Shown piece after piece: positions 26,859-35,207 of a stretch of DNA of 64,000 nt. Source of the stretch: Flavobacterium sp. LHD-80. GTDB lineage: Bacteria > Bacteroidota > Bacteroidia > Flavobacteriales > Flavobacteriaceae. The stretch covers positions 124,001 through 188,000 of the forward strand of contig NZ_JAVFVS010000011.1 in NCBI RefSeq assembly GCF_030929605.1, written 5' to 3'. Both the position numbers and the translations under genes were made by a program. Position 1 is the stretch's first letter; every line of letters begins with the position of its first letter. The notes beneath the pieces were generated by a model. It did not search any database. It was not told the DNA's origin and saw only the letters and a program-made list of their open reading frames with translations.

Positions 26859-27296
26859 TTGAAACAAATTAAACTACCTCATTTAATAAAGGGAGGAATT
26901 CATACAGATCAACGAGGGCAGATTTCGTTTGTTAATGATTTTAAGTTTGATATTATTGAGCGATTTTATATAATTTGCAATTCAGATGAGTATCCATTAA
27001 GAGGCTGGCAAGGGCACAAAATAGATAATAAATTTTTTTATTGTGTCCATGGAAAAGTTAGGGTTCATTTTGTAAAAATAGACAAATGGGAATCTCCTTC
27101 GAAAGACTTACAGGTAGAAAGCATATTACTTACTTCAGGGGAAAGCAATATACTTCATATTCCAGAAGGTTATGCTAATGCCATTGAATTTTTGGAATCA
27201 AATTCAAAATTGATATCGTTTACAACATTACCTTTGAATAATGTAGGTGACGATAGTGTTCGTTATCCTTCGGATTATTGGCGTATTAATGAATGA
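26859..27296 (+). CDS. Small RmlC-like cupin, sugar-epimerase family
   Basis: This 145-residue cupin begins at a TTG (26859). No in-frame ATG lies near the conserved N-terminus KQIKLPHLIKGGIHTDQRG. The pattern DQRGQISFVNDF, RGWQGHKIDN, HGKVRVHFV and HIPEGYANAIEFL resembles dTDP-4-keto-rhamnose 3,5-epimerase-like and WxcM-like cupins. It sits between two aminotransferases and overlaps the second by 8 bases, so it probably acts in the same amino-sugar pathway. Its reaction is not known to me. Confidence 0.75.
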   Translation: MKQIKLPHLIKGGIHTDQRGQISFVNDFKFDIIERFYIICNSDEYPLRGWQGHKIDNKFFYCVHGKVRVHFVKIDKWESPSKDLQVESILLTSGESNILHIPEGYANAIEFLESNSKLISFTTLPLNNVGDDSVRYPSDYWRINE

Positions 27297-28422
27297 GAGA
27301 ATATATTTATCGGTATGTCAAGAAAGTGGATTTGAAAAAGAATACATTACAAGGGCTTTAACAACAAAATGGATTACTACTGGAGGTCCTAATGTTGATG
27401 AGTTCGAAAATGTATTGGAAAATTACTTAGGAGAAAAATCGTTTGTGTCGGCTTTAAACTCAGGAACTTCAGCGATACACCTTGCTTTAATTTTACTAGG
27501 CATTAATGAAAACGATGAGGTTATTTGTCAAAGTTTGACATTCTCGGCTTCTGCAAACCCTATTGTATATCAAAATGCTACTCCTGTATTTGTTGATAGT
27601 GAGGTGGATACTTGGAATATTTGTCCCGAGCAATTGGAAGTTGCAATTAAAGATCGAATTAGAAAAGGAAAGAAGCCAAAAGCGATTATTGCGGTTCATT
27701 TATATGGTGTTCCATATAAGGTTGATGAAATTCATGCAGTTGCATATAAATATTCTATTCCTGTGATAGAGGACAGTGCTGAAGCCTTAGGGAGCACATA
27801 TAAAGACAGAAAATGTGGTACTTTTGGTGATGTAAGTATATTTTCATTTAATGGAAATAAAATTATTACTACTTCAAGTGGCGGAGCTTTAGTTACTAGA
27901 AACCTTTCTCAAAAAAAGAAAGCTATTTTTTACTCAACTCAAGCTAAAGACCCAGCAGTACATTATCAGCACAGTGAAATTGGATATAATTACAGAATGA
28001 GTAATATTTGTGCAGGCGTAGGGTTGGGGCAAATAAAAGTACTAAATGAAAATATTCTTAGAAGAAAAGAAAATCATAAATTTTATAAAGAGATTTTTGA
28101 TCAGATAGAAGATGTAGAACTTTTGCAAGTTTTAAATCAGGACTATGAATCTATTCATTGGTTAAATGCAATCTTAATATTGCCACAAAGCGGAAAAAGA
28201 AGTGAAGATTTAAGAATTGCGTTAGATCAAGAAAATATTGAAAGTAGGCCTTTATGGAAGCCAATGCATTTACAGCCAGTTTTTGAAAAATATCCTTACT
28301 ATGGAGGAAAAGTTGCTGAGAGCTTATTTGAAATGGGATTATGTTTGCCTTCAGGATCAAATTTAACAATCGAAGAAATGAATAGAATAAAAAAAGTGAT
28401 TTTTAATTTTTTTAAAAAATAA
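27289..28422 (+). CDS. DegT-family nucleotide-sugar aminotransferase (B), EpsN/PglE-like
   Basis: This 377-residue PLP enzyme is best started at ATG 27289 (MNERIYLSVCQESG), overlapping the cupin stop by 8 bases; an upstream GTG at 27247 is less likely. It shows NSGTSAIHLALILLG, CQSLTFSASANPI, IEDSAEALG and FNGNKIITTSSGGAL with Lys191 as PLP lysine. This N-terminus and the SSGGAL block are typical of EpsN/PglE-like aminotransferases acting on UDP-2-acetamido-4-keto-2,6-dideoxyglucose. With the PglF-like dehydratase and the PglC-like transferase it makes a coherent bacillosamine-like route. Confidence 0.88.
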   Translation: MNERIYLSVCQESGFEKEYITRALTTKWITTGGPNVDEFENVLENYLGEKSFVSALNSGTSAIHLALILLGINENDEVICQSLTFSASANPIVYQNATPVFVDSEVDTWNICPEQLEVAIKDRIRKGKKPKAIIAVHLYGVPYKVDEIHAVAYKYSIPVIEDSAEALGSTYKDRKCGTFGDVSIFSFNGNKIITTSSGGALVTRNLSQKKKAIFYSTQAKDPAVHYQHSEIGYNYRMSNICAGVGLGQIKVLNENILRRKENHKFYKEIFDQIEDVELLQVLNQDYESIHWLNAILILPQSGKRSEDLRIALDQENIESRPLWKPMHLQPVFEKYPYYGGKVAESLFEMGLCLPSGSNLTIEEMNRIKKVIFNFFKK

Positions 28423-28440
28423 AAAAGAGTTTTAGTGTAC

Positions 28441-28989
28441 ATGAAAATTAAGGAAACATATATTAAAGATTTATTAATAGTCGAACCCAAAATTATCAAA
28501 GATGAAAGAGGCTATTTTTTTGAATCATATAATAAAGAAAAATTTTCTGATTTTGGAATTGATATAGAATACGTTCAGGATAATCAGTCTTTTTCAAAGA
28601 AAAATACTTTAAGGGGATTGCATTTTCAAAATCCACCTTTTGCGCAAACTAAATTATTAAGTGTATTACAGGGAGAGATTATTGATGTAGCTGTAGATTT
28701 GAGAAAAAATTCTGCTACTTATGGAAAAGCATTCAGCATACTATTATCTGAAGAGAATAAAAAACAATTATTTATTCCGCAAGGTTTTGCTCATGGTTTT
28801 TCTGTAATAAGCGAAACGGCTTGTGTAATGTACAAATGTGACCAATTTTATAACAAGGCTTCTGAAGGCGGAATAAAGTATAATGATCCTTCTTTAAATA
28901 TTAACTGGGGAATAGATATCAACGACGCAATTATATCTGAAAAAGATCAATTTCTTCCCTATATTGAAAATTGCAAAAGTTTGTTTTAA
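28441..28989 (+). CDS. rmlC: dTDP-4-dehydrorhamnose 3,5-epimerase
   Basis: This 182-residue cupin is RmlC. ATG 28441 is preferred over GTG 28435. DERGYFFESYNKEKF, VQDNQSFSKKNTLRGLHFQ (with the catalytic His), GEIIDVAVDLRKNS and FIPQGFAHGF are diagnostic. It acts on the RmlB product and hands it to RmlD, whose ATG overlaps this stop by one base. With rmlA downstream and rmlB at 5134, the dTDP-L-rhamnose pathway is complete in the window. Confidence 0.95.
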   Translation: MKIKETYIKDLLIVEPKIIKDERGYFFESYNKEKFSDFGIDIEYVQDNQSFSKKNTLRGLHFQNPPFAQTKLLSVLQGEIIDVAVDLRKNSATYGKAFSILLSEENKKQLFIPQGFAHGFSVISETACVMYKCDQFYNKASEGGIKYNDPSLNINWGIDINDAIISEKDQFLPYIENCKSLF

Positions 28990-29831
28990 TGAAAAAGATT
29001 TTGGTCACTGGTGCAAAAGGTCAATTAGGATCTGAGCTTTCAGTTTTGTCATCTTCATATCCACAATTTGAGTGGATATTTGCCGACAGAAAGAAAGTAA
29101 CATTAGATGATTTGGAATTTTTGGACTTTCAATTAAATGAAATTAATCCTGATATTATTTTTAATTGCGGTGCATATACTGCAGTTGATAAAGCTGAAGA
29201 AGAAATTGATCTAGCCTTCAGAATAAATTATTCAGCGGTAAATTTAATTGCAAAATATGCTTTTCAAAATAAAATTAAATTGATTCATATTTCAACAGAT
29301 TATGTTTTTGATGGGTCATCATCAATTGGTTTAAATGAAGAGGCAAAAACAAATCCAATAAATATATATGGAGAAAGTAAATTGTTTGGAGAGATTGCAT
29401 GTTTAAAAGAAAATCCAGATTCAATTATTATTAGGACTTCATGGGTTTATAGTAAGTTTGGTAATAATTTCGTTAAAACTATGCAGCGATTAATGCAGGA
29501 AAGAGAAACGATAAATGTAGTTAACGACCAAATTGGCTCACCAACTTATGCCAATGATTTGGCGAAAGTAATGATTGATATCGTTGAATCTCTAAACTGG
29601 ATTCCTGGAATTTATAATTATTCAAATGAAGGTGAAATAAGTTGGTACGACTTTGCGTTGAGCATTAAAGAATTAGGCGGGTACAATTGTAATGTAGTAG
29701 GCGTGCCATCATTATCTTATTTTACTCCTGCTAAACGCCCAAAATTTTCATTATTAGATAAGAAAAAAATTAAAGAGATTTACAATTTAGCTATTCCAGA
29801 TTACAAGGAAAGTTTAAAAAAAATGTTTTGA
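28989..29831 (+). CDS. rmlD: dTDP-4-dehydrorhamnose reductase
   Basis: This 280-residue SDR should reduce dTDP-4-keto-L-rhamnose with NADPH. The start at ATG 28989 (MKKILVTGAKGQLGSELS) fits; an in-frame TTG at 28971 lies within rmlC and is rejected. GAKGQLGSE, FNCGAYTAVDKAEE, HISTDYVFDG, YGESK (YxxxK) and RTSWVYSKFGNNFVKTM are diagnostic of RmlD. It is the true rhamnose reductase, in contrast to the more divergent RmlD-like protein at 12201. Confidence 0.95.
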   Translation: MKKILVTGAKGQLGSELSVLSSSYPQFEWIFADRKKVTLDDLEFLDFQLNEINPDIIFNCGAYTAVDKAEEEIDLAFRINYSAVNLIAKYAFQNKIKLIHISTDYVFDGSSSIGLNEEAKTNPINIYGESKLFGEIACLKENPDSIIIRTSWVYSKFGNNFVKTMQRLMQERETINVVNDQIGSPTYANDLAKVMIDIVESLNWIPGIYNYSNEGEISWYDFALSIKELGGYNCNVVGVPSLSYFTPAKRPKFSLLDKKKIKEIYNLAIPDYKESLKKMF

Positions 29832-29882
29832 GCAAATATGAAATGATTTAAAAGATTTAGGTATATAGTTTCAATTTAAGGG

Positions 29883-29916
29883 AAATCTAAAATCTAAAAT
29901 CTAAAAATCTAAAATC
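29883..29916. repeat. Short tandem repeat (AAAATCT units) before rmlA
   Basis: Four consecutive copies of an A3-5TCT unit plus a partial fifth fill 34 bp in the 91-bp gap between rmlD and rmlA, ending 6 bp before the rmlA ATG. Such short tandem repeats in the leader could vary by slippage and alter rmlA translation, or they may be neutral AT-rich sequence. Nothing else is evident in the gap. Confidence 0.6.
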
Positions 29917-29922
29917 AATTTT

Positions 29923-30801
29923 ATGAAAGGAATAATATTAGCTGGAGGTTCTGGTACCCGTTTACACCCATTGACATTAGCAATGAGTAAGCAAATGATG
30001 CCCATATATGATAAACCGATGATTTATTATCCATTATCGACTTTGATGATGGCGGGTATTAATGAGATTTTGATTATTTCAACTCCTCATGATTTGCCTA
30101 ATTTTAAAAAACTTTTAGGTAATGGAAATTCAATCGGTTGTAAGTTTAGTTATGCTGAACAATTAATACCTAATGGCTTAGCTCAAGCTTTCGTAATTGG
30201 GGAAGAGTTTATTGGTAATGATGATGTAGCTTTAATACTGGGAGATAATATATTTTTCGGTTCAAATATGCAAGAGCTTTTAAAATCAAATACAAAACCA
30301 AAAGGAGGGGTTGTTTTTGCTTATCATGTTTCAGATCCGGAGAGGTATGGAGTTGTTGAATTTGATGAAAATTTTAAAGCAGTTTCTATAGAAGAAAAGC
30401 CACTTGAACCAAAATCAAGTTACGCAGTTCCTGGATTGTATTTTTATGACAATTCTGTAGTGGAAATTGCAAAAAATATTGAACCAAGCGCCCGTGGTGA
30501 ATATGAAATTACAGATGTTAATAAAGTTTACTTAGAAAGAGACGCTTTAAAAGTTGGTATTTTAAGCAGAGGAACAGCTTGGTTGGATACAGGAACTTTT
30601 AATAGTTTAATGCAGGCTGGGCAATTTGTTCAAGTTTTGGAAGAAAGACAAGGATTGAAAGTAGGATGTATTGAGGAGATTGCTTGGAGGCAAGGTTTTA
30701 TTAATGACGATCAACTTCAAAAAATAGCCACACCTTTAGTTAAATCAGGATACGGAACATATTTGTTAGATTTTTTAAAAGTAAAAGAAAAAAGAGGATA
30801 A
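29923..30801 (+). CDS. rmlA: Glucose-1-phosphate thymidylyltransferase
   Basis: This 292-residue nucleotidyltransferase makes dTDP-glucose. [77 protein letters not shown] and AWLDTGT are all RmlA hallmarks. It feeds both dTDP-rhamnose and the dTDP-3-acylamino-sugar branch. A 91-bp gap with a short tandem repeat precedes it. Confidence 0.97.
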   Translation: MKGIILAGGSGTRLHPLTLAMSKQMMPIYDKPMIYYPLSTLMMAGINEILIISTPHDLPNFKKLLGNGNSIGCKFSYAEQLIPNGLAQAFVIGEEFIGNDDVALILGDNIFFGSNMQELLKSNTKPKGGVVFAYHVSDPERYGVVEFDENFKAVSIEEKPLEPKSSYAVPGLYFYDNSVVEIAKNIEPSARGEYEITDVNKVYLERDALKVGILSRGTAWLDTGTFNSLMQAGQFVQVLEERQGLKVGCIEEIAWRQGFINDDQLQKIATPLVKSGYGTYLLDFLKVKEKRG

Positions 30802-30843
30802 ATTTAATTTCTTTTATAAATAACGATTTAAGCCTTTAATTTG

Positions 30844-30851
30844 TATTTTTG
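30844..30851 (+). promoter_or_regulatory. Possible -7 promoter element before the PglF-like gene
   Basis: TATTTTTG (30844-30851) matches TAnnTTTG exactly and lies 38 bp before the TTG start of the dehydratase gene. No TTG is seen at the expected -33 distance, so it is only a candidate. Confidence 0.4.
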
Positions 30852-30889
30852 TAAGATATTATAAGTTTACAAAACTAAACTAAACCAAA

Positions 30890-32857
30890 TTGGATACCGA
30901 AAAATCAACAAAAATGTCGTCCTTGCTTTATACTTTTTTATCACCAAGGAATCTGAAAGCTAATATCAATAATCTAAGTTATCTACCTAGATGGATTATT
31001 GTTGCGATAGATGTAATGGTTTTGATTTTTTCTTTTACGTTTACCTATATGCTGTTTGAAGGAACGGCGTTGGGCTACATTATTACATCTCATGATTTTT
31101 ACTTTGTTTCTAGTTTAATAATAATTAATATATTTTTCTTCTGGCTGTTCAGAACTTACTCAGGAATTATTAGGCATTCCTCTTACATTGATGCAATAAA
31201 GCTGTTGTTCTCCCAAATGTCAGTCTTGGTGTTCTTTTTATTTTTCAATTTAGTTTTTGAATTATATACAGGGCATAAAGCATTTTTAAATACTGCCCTT
31301 TTCATCAATTTGGTTTTATCATTTTGTGGACTTTTTTTGTATCGTGTAATTGTTAAACAAACTTTTGAGTTATATTTTTCAGAAAAGGCAAATACAAAAC
31401 TGATTAGAACTGTAATTTACGGAACAGATGCCAATGCCATATCTGTTGCCAACGCCTTAAAATTTGAAACGCCTTCTCGATTTAAAATTGTTGGTTTTGT
31501 AGACAAAAACAATCAAAATGCATCCAAGAGAATGCTTGATTTGCCAATTTTGATTCTAAGAAAAAAATTACCGGCTTTAATGCGTTCTGTTGCTGCAGAA
31601 GGAGTGATTATTGCTGATAAAAGTTTGTCAAAAGATGAACAATTAATTATTGTAGATCAATGTCTGGAATTCAATTATAGAGTTTATACGGTTCCATTAA
31701 TTTCGGATTGGGAAAATCAAAAAGAAATTTCTCAGAAAGTTAAGAATATTCAGATTGAAGATTTATTAGAAAGAAAACCTATTGTGTTGGACAGTAAGTC
31801 AATTTCTAAGCAATTAAAAGACAAGACAATTTTAATTACTGGTGCAGCTGGTTCTATAGGAAGTGAGATCGTTAGACAAGTTCTTGGCTTCAACCCAAAA
31901 GTTGTAATCATTCTTGATCATGCTGAAACTCCCCTACATAATTTATGTTTAGAAACTTTCGCAACTAAAGCAGAAACTAAAATAGTTGCTGTAATTGCCG
32001 ATGTAAAAAGCAAAAAAGCTTTAGAGAAAGTCTTCAAAAATTATAATCCGCATGTCGTTTTTCACGCAGCAGCTTATAAACATGTTCCATTAATGGAAGA
32101 AAACCCATCACAGGCTATTTTGACAAATATTAAAGGAACAAAAAATTTAGCAGATTTGTCATGTAAGTACCATGTCAAGAAATTTGTTATGGTTTCAACA
32201 GACAAGGCTGTTAATCCTAGTAATGTCATGGGAGCGAGTAAGCGAATTGCAGAAAAATACGTACAATCTTTGTTTTTAAAGAATCAAAGAGAAAATATTG
32301 ATAGTAGCACAAAGTTCATCACAACACGTTTTGGAAATGTTTTAGGATCAAATGGATCAGTTGTTCCTTTATTTACGAAACAAATTGCAGAAGGAGGTCC
32401 AGTCACTATAACGCATCAAGATATTATTCGTTATTTTATGACTATTCCCGAAGCTTGCCAATTGGTTCTTGAAGCTGGAGCAATGGGTAATGGGGGTGAA
32501 ATTTATATTTTTGACATGGGCAAACCTGTTCGTATTATTGATTTGGCTAAAAAAATGATCAAATTAGCGGGTTTTATTCCAGATAAAGAAATAAAGATAA
32601 AGATTGTTGGTTTGCGCCCAGGAGAAAAACTTTATGAAGAATTATTAAATGATACTTCTAAAACGTTACCAACATATCATAATAAGATAATGATTGCTCA
32701 AGAAATTCAGGATGAATATGAAAGCCTGCATACCGATATTGATGAACTGATTGGTATTGCTGATTTCTATGATAATGATGACATCGTGGCAAAAATGAAA
32801 AAAATTGTTCCCGAGTTTAAAAGTATGAATTCTGCTTTTGAAGTTTTGGATAAATAA
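30890..32857 (+). CDS. PglF/CapD/WbpM-type membrane UDP-HexNAc 4,6-dehydratase
   Basis: This 655-residue protein has four N-terminal membrane helices (about residues 35-165), a linker Rossmann domain (RTVIYGTDANAISVAN), and a C-terminal SDR domain starting near ILITGAAGSIGSEIVRQ. The catalytic set is Thr437-Asp438-Lys439 and Met447/Lys451 (Met replaces Tyr, as in PglF). It would convert UDP-GlcNAc to UDP-2-acetamido-4-keto-2,6-dideoxyglucose, the substrate of the DegT enzymes upstream. The start is TTG 30890 or ATG 30914; numbering uses TTG. A hairpin terminator follows. Confidence 0.93.
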   Translation: MDTEKSTKMSSLLYTFLSPRNLKANINNLSYLPRWIIVAIDVMVLIFSFTFTYMLFEGTALGYIITSHDFYFVSSLIIINIFFFWLFRTYSGIIRHSSYIDAIKLLFSQMSVLVFFLFFNLVFELYTGHKAFLNTALFINLVLSFCGLFLYRVIVKQTFELYFSEKANTKLIRTVIYGTDANAISVANALKFETPSRFKIVGFVDKNNQNASKRMLDLPILILRKKLPALMRSVAAEGVIIADKSLSKDEQLIIVDQCLEFNYRVYTVPLISDWENQKEISQKVKNIQIEDLLERKPIVLDSKSISKQLKDKTILITGAAGSIGSEIVRQVLGFNPKVVIILDHAETPLHNLCLETFATKAETKIVAVIADVKSKKALEKVFKNYNPHVVFHAAAYKHVPLMEENPSQAILTNIKGTKNLADLSCKYHVKKFVMVSTDKAVNPSNVMGASKRIAEKYVQSLFLKNQRENIDSSTKFITTRFGNVLGSNGSVVPLFTKQIAEGGPVTITHQDIIRYFMTIPEACQLVLEAGAMGNGGEIYIFDMGKPVRIIDLAKKMIKLAGFIPDKEIKIKIVGLRPGEKLYEELLNDTSKTLPTYHNKIMIAQEIQDEYESLHTDIDELIGIADFYDNDDIVAKMKKIVPEFKSMNSAFEVLDK

Positions 32858-32885
32858 TTTTACATTTGAAGAAAATTTATAGTTA

Positions 32886-32920
32886 AAAGAGGTGTTTTTT
32901 ATAAACGCCTCTTTCTATTT
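32886..32920 (+). terminator. Probable intrinsic terminator after the PglF-like gene
   Basis: AAAGAGGTG (32886-32894) pairs with CGCCTCTTT (32906-32914): 9 bp including one G-T pair, loop of 11, followed by a weak T tract (CTATTTT). It lies in the 151-bp gap before the ABC exporter genes and suggests they form a separate transcription unit. Confidence 0.6.
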
Positions 32921-32943
32921 TAAGAAATTTTGTTAAAGGGTAA

Positions 32944-32967
32944 AAATCCTGTTAAAAGATAGGATTT
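32944..32967. repeat. Inverted repeat upstream of ABC exporter
   Basis: AAATCCT (32944-32950) and AGGATTT (32961-32967) form a 7-bp inverted repeat with a 10-bp spacer, 41 bp before the wzm start. It could be an operator or leader hairpin. No consensus promoter is visible beside it. Confidence 0.35.
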
Positions 32968-33008
32968 GGGCACTTTAATTCAATTAATAAACAGAACATA
33001 TAAGCAAA

Positions 33009-33875
33009 ATGAGTGATTCCCCAAATCCTAATGAATGGTTGTTTGAAATAACACCTAAAAATAAGTTCTTTTCTTTAAACCTTAAAGAAGTCTGGCAATA
33101 TAGAGACTTATTGTTTCTTTTTGTTAAACGTGATATAATTACGGTATACAAACAAACTGTCTTAGGGCCACTTTGGTATTTAATTCAGCCTTTATTTACT
33201 TCTATAACTTTTACAATAATCTTCAATAACGTAGCGGGGATTAATACAGGAACAGTTCCGCCATTTTTATTCAATCTAGCTGGAATTACTGTCTGGAATT
33301 ATTTTACGTCATGTTTAAATGGGACATCAAACACGTTTGCCGGTAATGCAGGGATTTTTGGGAAAGTATATTTCCCTAGGATTATAACGCCATTATCGGT
33401 TGTTATTTCTAATTTGATAAAATTTGGAATTCAGTTTCTAATTTTTATCGTGTTTTATATTTATTTTTTTTGGCAAGGTGCAGTTATTGGTATTAACGCA
33501 GCAGTTGTTTTTTTTCCTCTTTTAGTAGTATTAATGGGGGTTTTAGGACTAGGATTAGGAATGCTTATTTCCTCTGTAGTGACAAAATATCGAGATTTTA
33601 GTAATTTGGTGGGTTTTGGTGTTCAATTACTAATGTATCTTTCTGCGGTTATGTATCCAATGGAATTGATTAAACAAAAAATACCAAAATTTGGCTGGCT
33701 TGTAGCGTATAATCCATTAGCTTATATAATCGAAACCTCTCGTTATATGCTTTTAAATGTTGGTAAGATTTCGCCCTTAGGAATACTTTATACTTTTGTT
33801 TTCACTTGTTGCGTTTTTTTTATGGGAGTTTTAGCTTTCAATAAGACAGAAAAAACTTTTATCGATACAGTCTAA
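33009..33875 (+). CDS. wzm: ABC-type polysaccharide exporter permease
   Basis: This 288-residue membrane protein is an ABC-2-type permease of the Wzm/RfbA/KpsM class. After about 30 residues comes VWQYRDLLFLFVKRDIITVYKQTVLGPLWYLIQP, a hallmark amphipathic segment, then six hydrophobic helices ending near residue 280. YRDFSNLVGFGVQLLMYLSAVMYP is also typical. It pairs with the ATPase 42 bp downstream to export a finished lipid-linked glycan. It represents a second export route beside Wzx/Wzy. Confidence 0.93.
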   Translation: MSDSPNPNEWLFEITPKNKFFSLNLKEVWQYRDLLFLFVKRDIITVYKQTVLGPLWYLIQPLFTSITFTIIFNNVAGINTGTVPPFLFNLAGITVWNYFTSCLNGTSNTFAGNAGIFGKVYFPRIITPLSVVISNLIKFGIQFLIFIVFYIYFFWQGAVIGINAAVVFFPLLVVLMGVLGLGLGMLISSVVTKYRDFSNLVGFGVQLLMYLSAVMYPMELIKQKIPKFGWLVAYNPLAYIIETSRYMLLNVGKISPLGILYTFVFTCCVFFMGVLAFNKTEKTFIDTV

Positions 33876-33917
33876 ACATTTAGTCTTCGAAAATACTTCT
33901 TTAATTAAACTTCAAAA

Positions 33918-35207
33918 TTGGAAAAAGATATAATTTTAAAAGCTGAAAATATTTCTAAACAATATCGTTTAGGACAAGTAGGCACGGGAACTATTCGGCA
34001 TGATTTAAACCGTTGGTGGCATGAAATTCGTGGCAAGGAAAATCCCTATTTAAAGATCGGAGATGTAAATGATCGTTCCTCTAAAGGCACTTCAGAGTAT
34101 GTTTGGGCTTTGCAGGATATAAACTTTGAAGTTGAGCGTGGTGAAGTTTTAGGAATCATTGGTAAAAATGGTGCAGGAAAATCAACACTGTTAAAAATTT
34201 TATCTAAAGTTACAGCTCCCACGACTGGTAGTATAAAATCTCGTGGACGTATTGCATCACTTTTAGAAGTAGGGACTGGTTTTCATGGCGAAATGACAGG
34301 AAGAGAAAATATCTTTTTGAATGGCGCCATTCTTGGAATGACTAAAAAAGAAATTGCTTCGAAACTTGATGAAATTATTGAATTTTCAGGTTGTGAACGT
34401 TATATCGATACTCCAGTTAAAAGATATAGTTCAGGGATGACAGTTCGTTTGGCCTTTGCTGTGGCAGCATTTTTGGAGCCTGAAATTTTAGTCGTAGATG
34501 AGGTTTTAGCTGTTGGTGATGCTGAGTTTCAGAAAAAAGCAATTGGTAAAATGAAGGACATTTCTAAAGGTCAAGGACGCACTGTATTGTTTGTTAGTCA
34601 TAATATGGCAGCGGTGAAGCAGTTGTGCACAAAAGGAATAGTTATGGAGAATGGAAGGTTAGTTTTTCAGGGTGATATTGATGCAGCTTTAAATGCGTAT
34701 TTGATTAATTATGAAGGATATGATTCAACAAAGTTATTTGAGATTCAAAATAGAAGCGGTAATGGAAATGTTAGATTTCATGAATTTTTTATAGAAGATT
34801 TAGCTGGAAATCCTATAGATAAAATACTTACAGGAGATTCTGTTAATTTTGTTTTTATAATAAAAGTCAAAAAAAAGTCAAAAAAAATTAATCTTGGTTT
34901 TTCGTTGCATAATCAATATGAAGATGTATTAACTTATTTGTATAGTGATTTTCAGGATATTACTTTTAGTGGAGAAGAAACTGAATTGTTAAGTATTCGT
35001 TGTCAAATAAAACAATTTCCTTTTAATGATGGGAGAATTATTATTAAAGGGAGAATTGAAGTGGATGGTGTTGAATCAGACTGGTTAAAGGAACCATTAG
35101 CAATAATTGATGTTGAAAAAGGAAATTTTTATTCAACAGGAAAAATTAGTGAAATAAATACCCCGTTTTTAATCAAAGGCACATGGGAATCATCAAAAGA
35201 ATTGTAA
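33918..35207 (+). CDS. wzt: ABC-type polysaccharide exporter ATPase with C-terminal glycan domain
   Basis: This 429-residue ATPase starts at TTG 33918, since conserved sequence begins immediately. Walker A is GKNGAGKST (82-90), the signature is YSSGM (170-174), Walker B is ILVVDE (190-195), and the H-loop is in FVSHNM (225-230). Residues from about 270 form a beta-rich C-terminal domain like that of O9a-type Wzt, which reads the polymer's terminal cap. The insertion at residues 20-60 (RHDLNRWWHEIRGKENP) is common in Bacteroidota. Its 3' end overlaps the FkbM gene by 25 bases. Confidence 0.93.
   Translation: MEKDIILKAENISKQYRLGQVGTGTIRHDLNRWWHEIRGKENPYLKIGDVNDRSSKGTSEYVWALQDINFEVERGEVLGIIGKNGAGKSTLLKILSKVTAPTTGSIKSRGRIASLLEVGTGFHGEMTGRENIFLNGAILGMTKKEIASKLDEIIEFSGCERYIDTPVKRYSSGMTVRLAFAVAAFLEPEILVVDEVLAVGDAEFQKKAIGKMKDISKGQGRTVLFVSHNMAAVKQLCTKGIVMENGRLVFQGDIDAALNAYLINYEGYDSTKLFEIQNRSGNGNVRFHEFFIEDLAGNPIDKILTGDSVNFVFIIKVKKKSKKINLGFSLHNQYEDVLTYLYSDFQDITFSGEETELLSIRCQIKQFPFNDGRIIIKGRIEVDGVESDWLKEPLAIIDVEKGNFYSTGKISEINTPFLIKGTWESSKEL

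Noticed and set aside
27247-27291. Upstream GTG start for aminotransferase B
   Set aside because: It would add 14 hydrophobic residues not typical of the family and overlap the cupin by 50 bases; ATG 27289 fits conserved sequence.
29883-29916. CRISPR-like or origin-iteron reading of the AAAATCT repeats
   Set aside because: Units are 6-8 bp without spacers and there is no cas or rep gene; it is a simple short tandem repeat.
33009-35207. ABC genes as a drug or bacteriocin exporter
   Set aside because: The permease has Wzm/KpsM hallmarks and the ATPase carries the Wzt-type C-terminal domain in a glycan locus.
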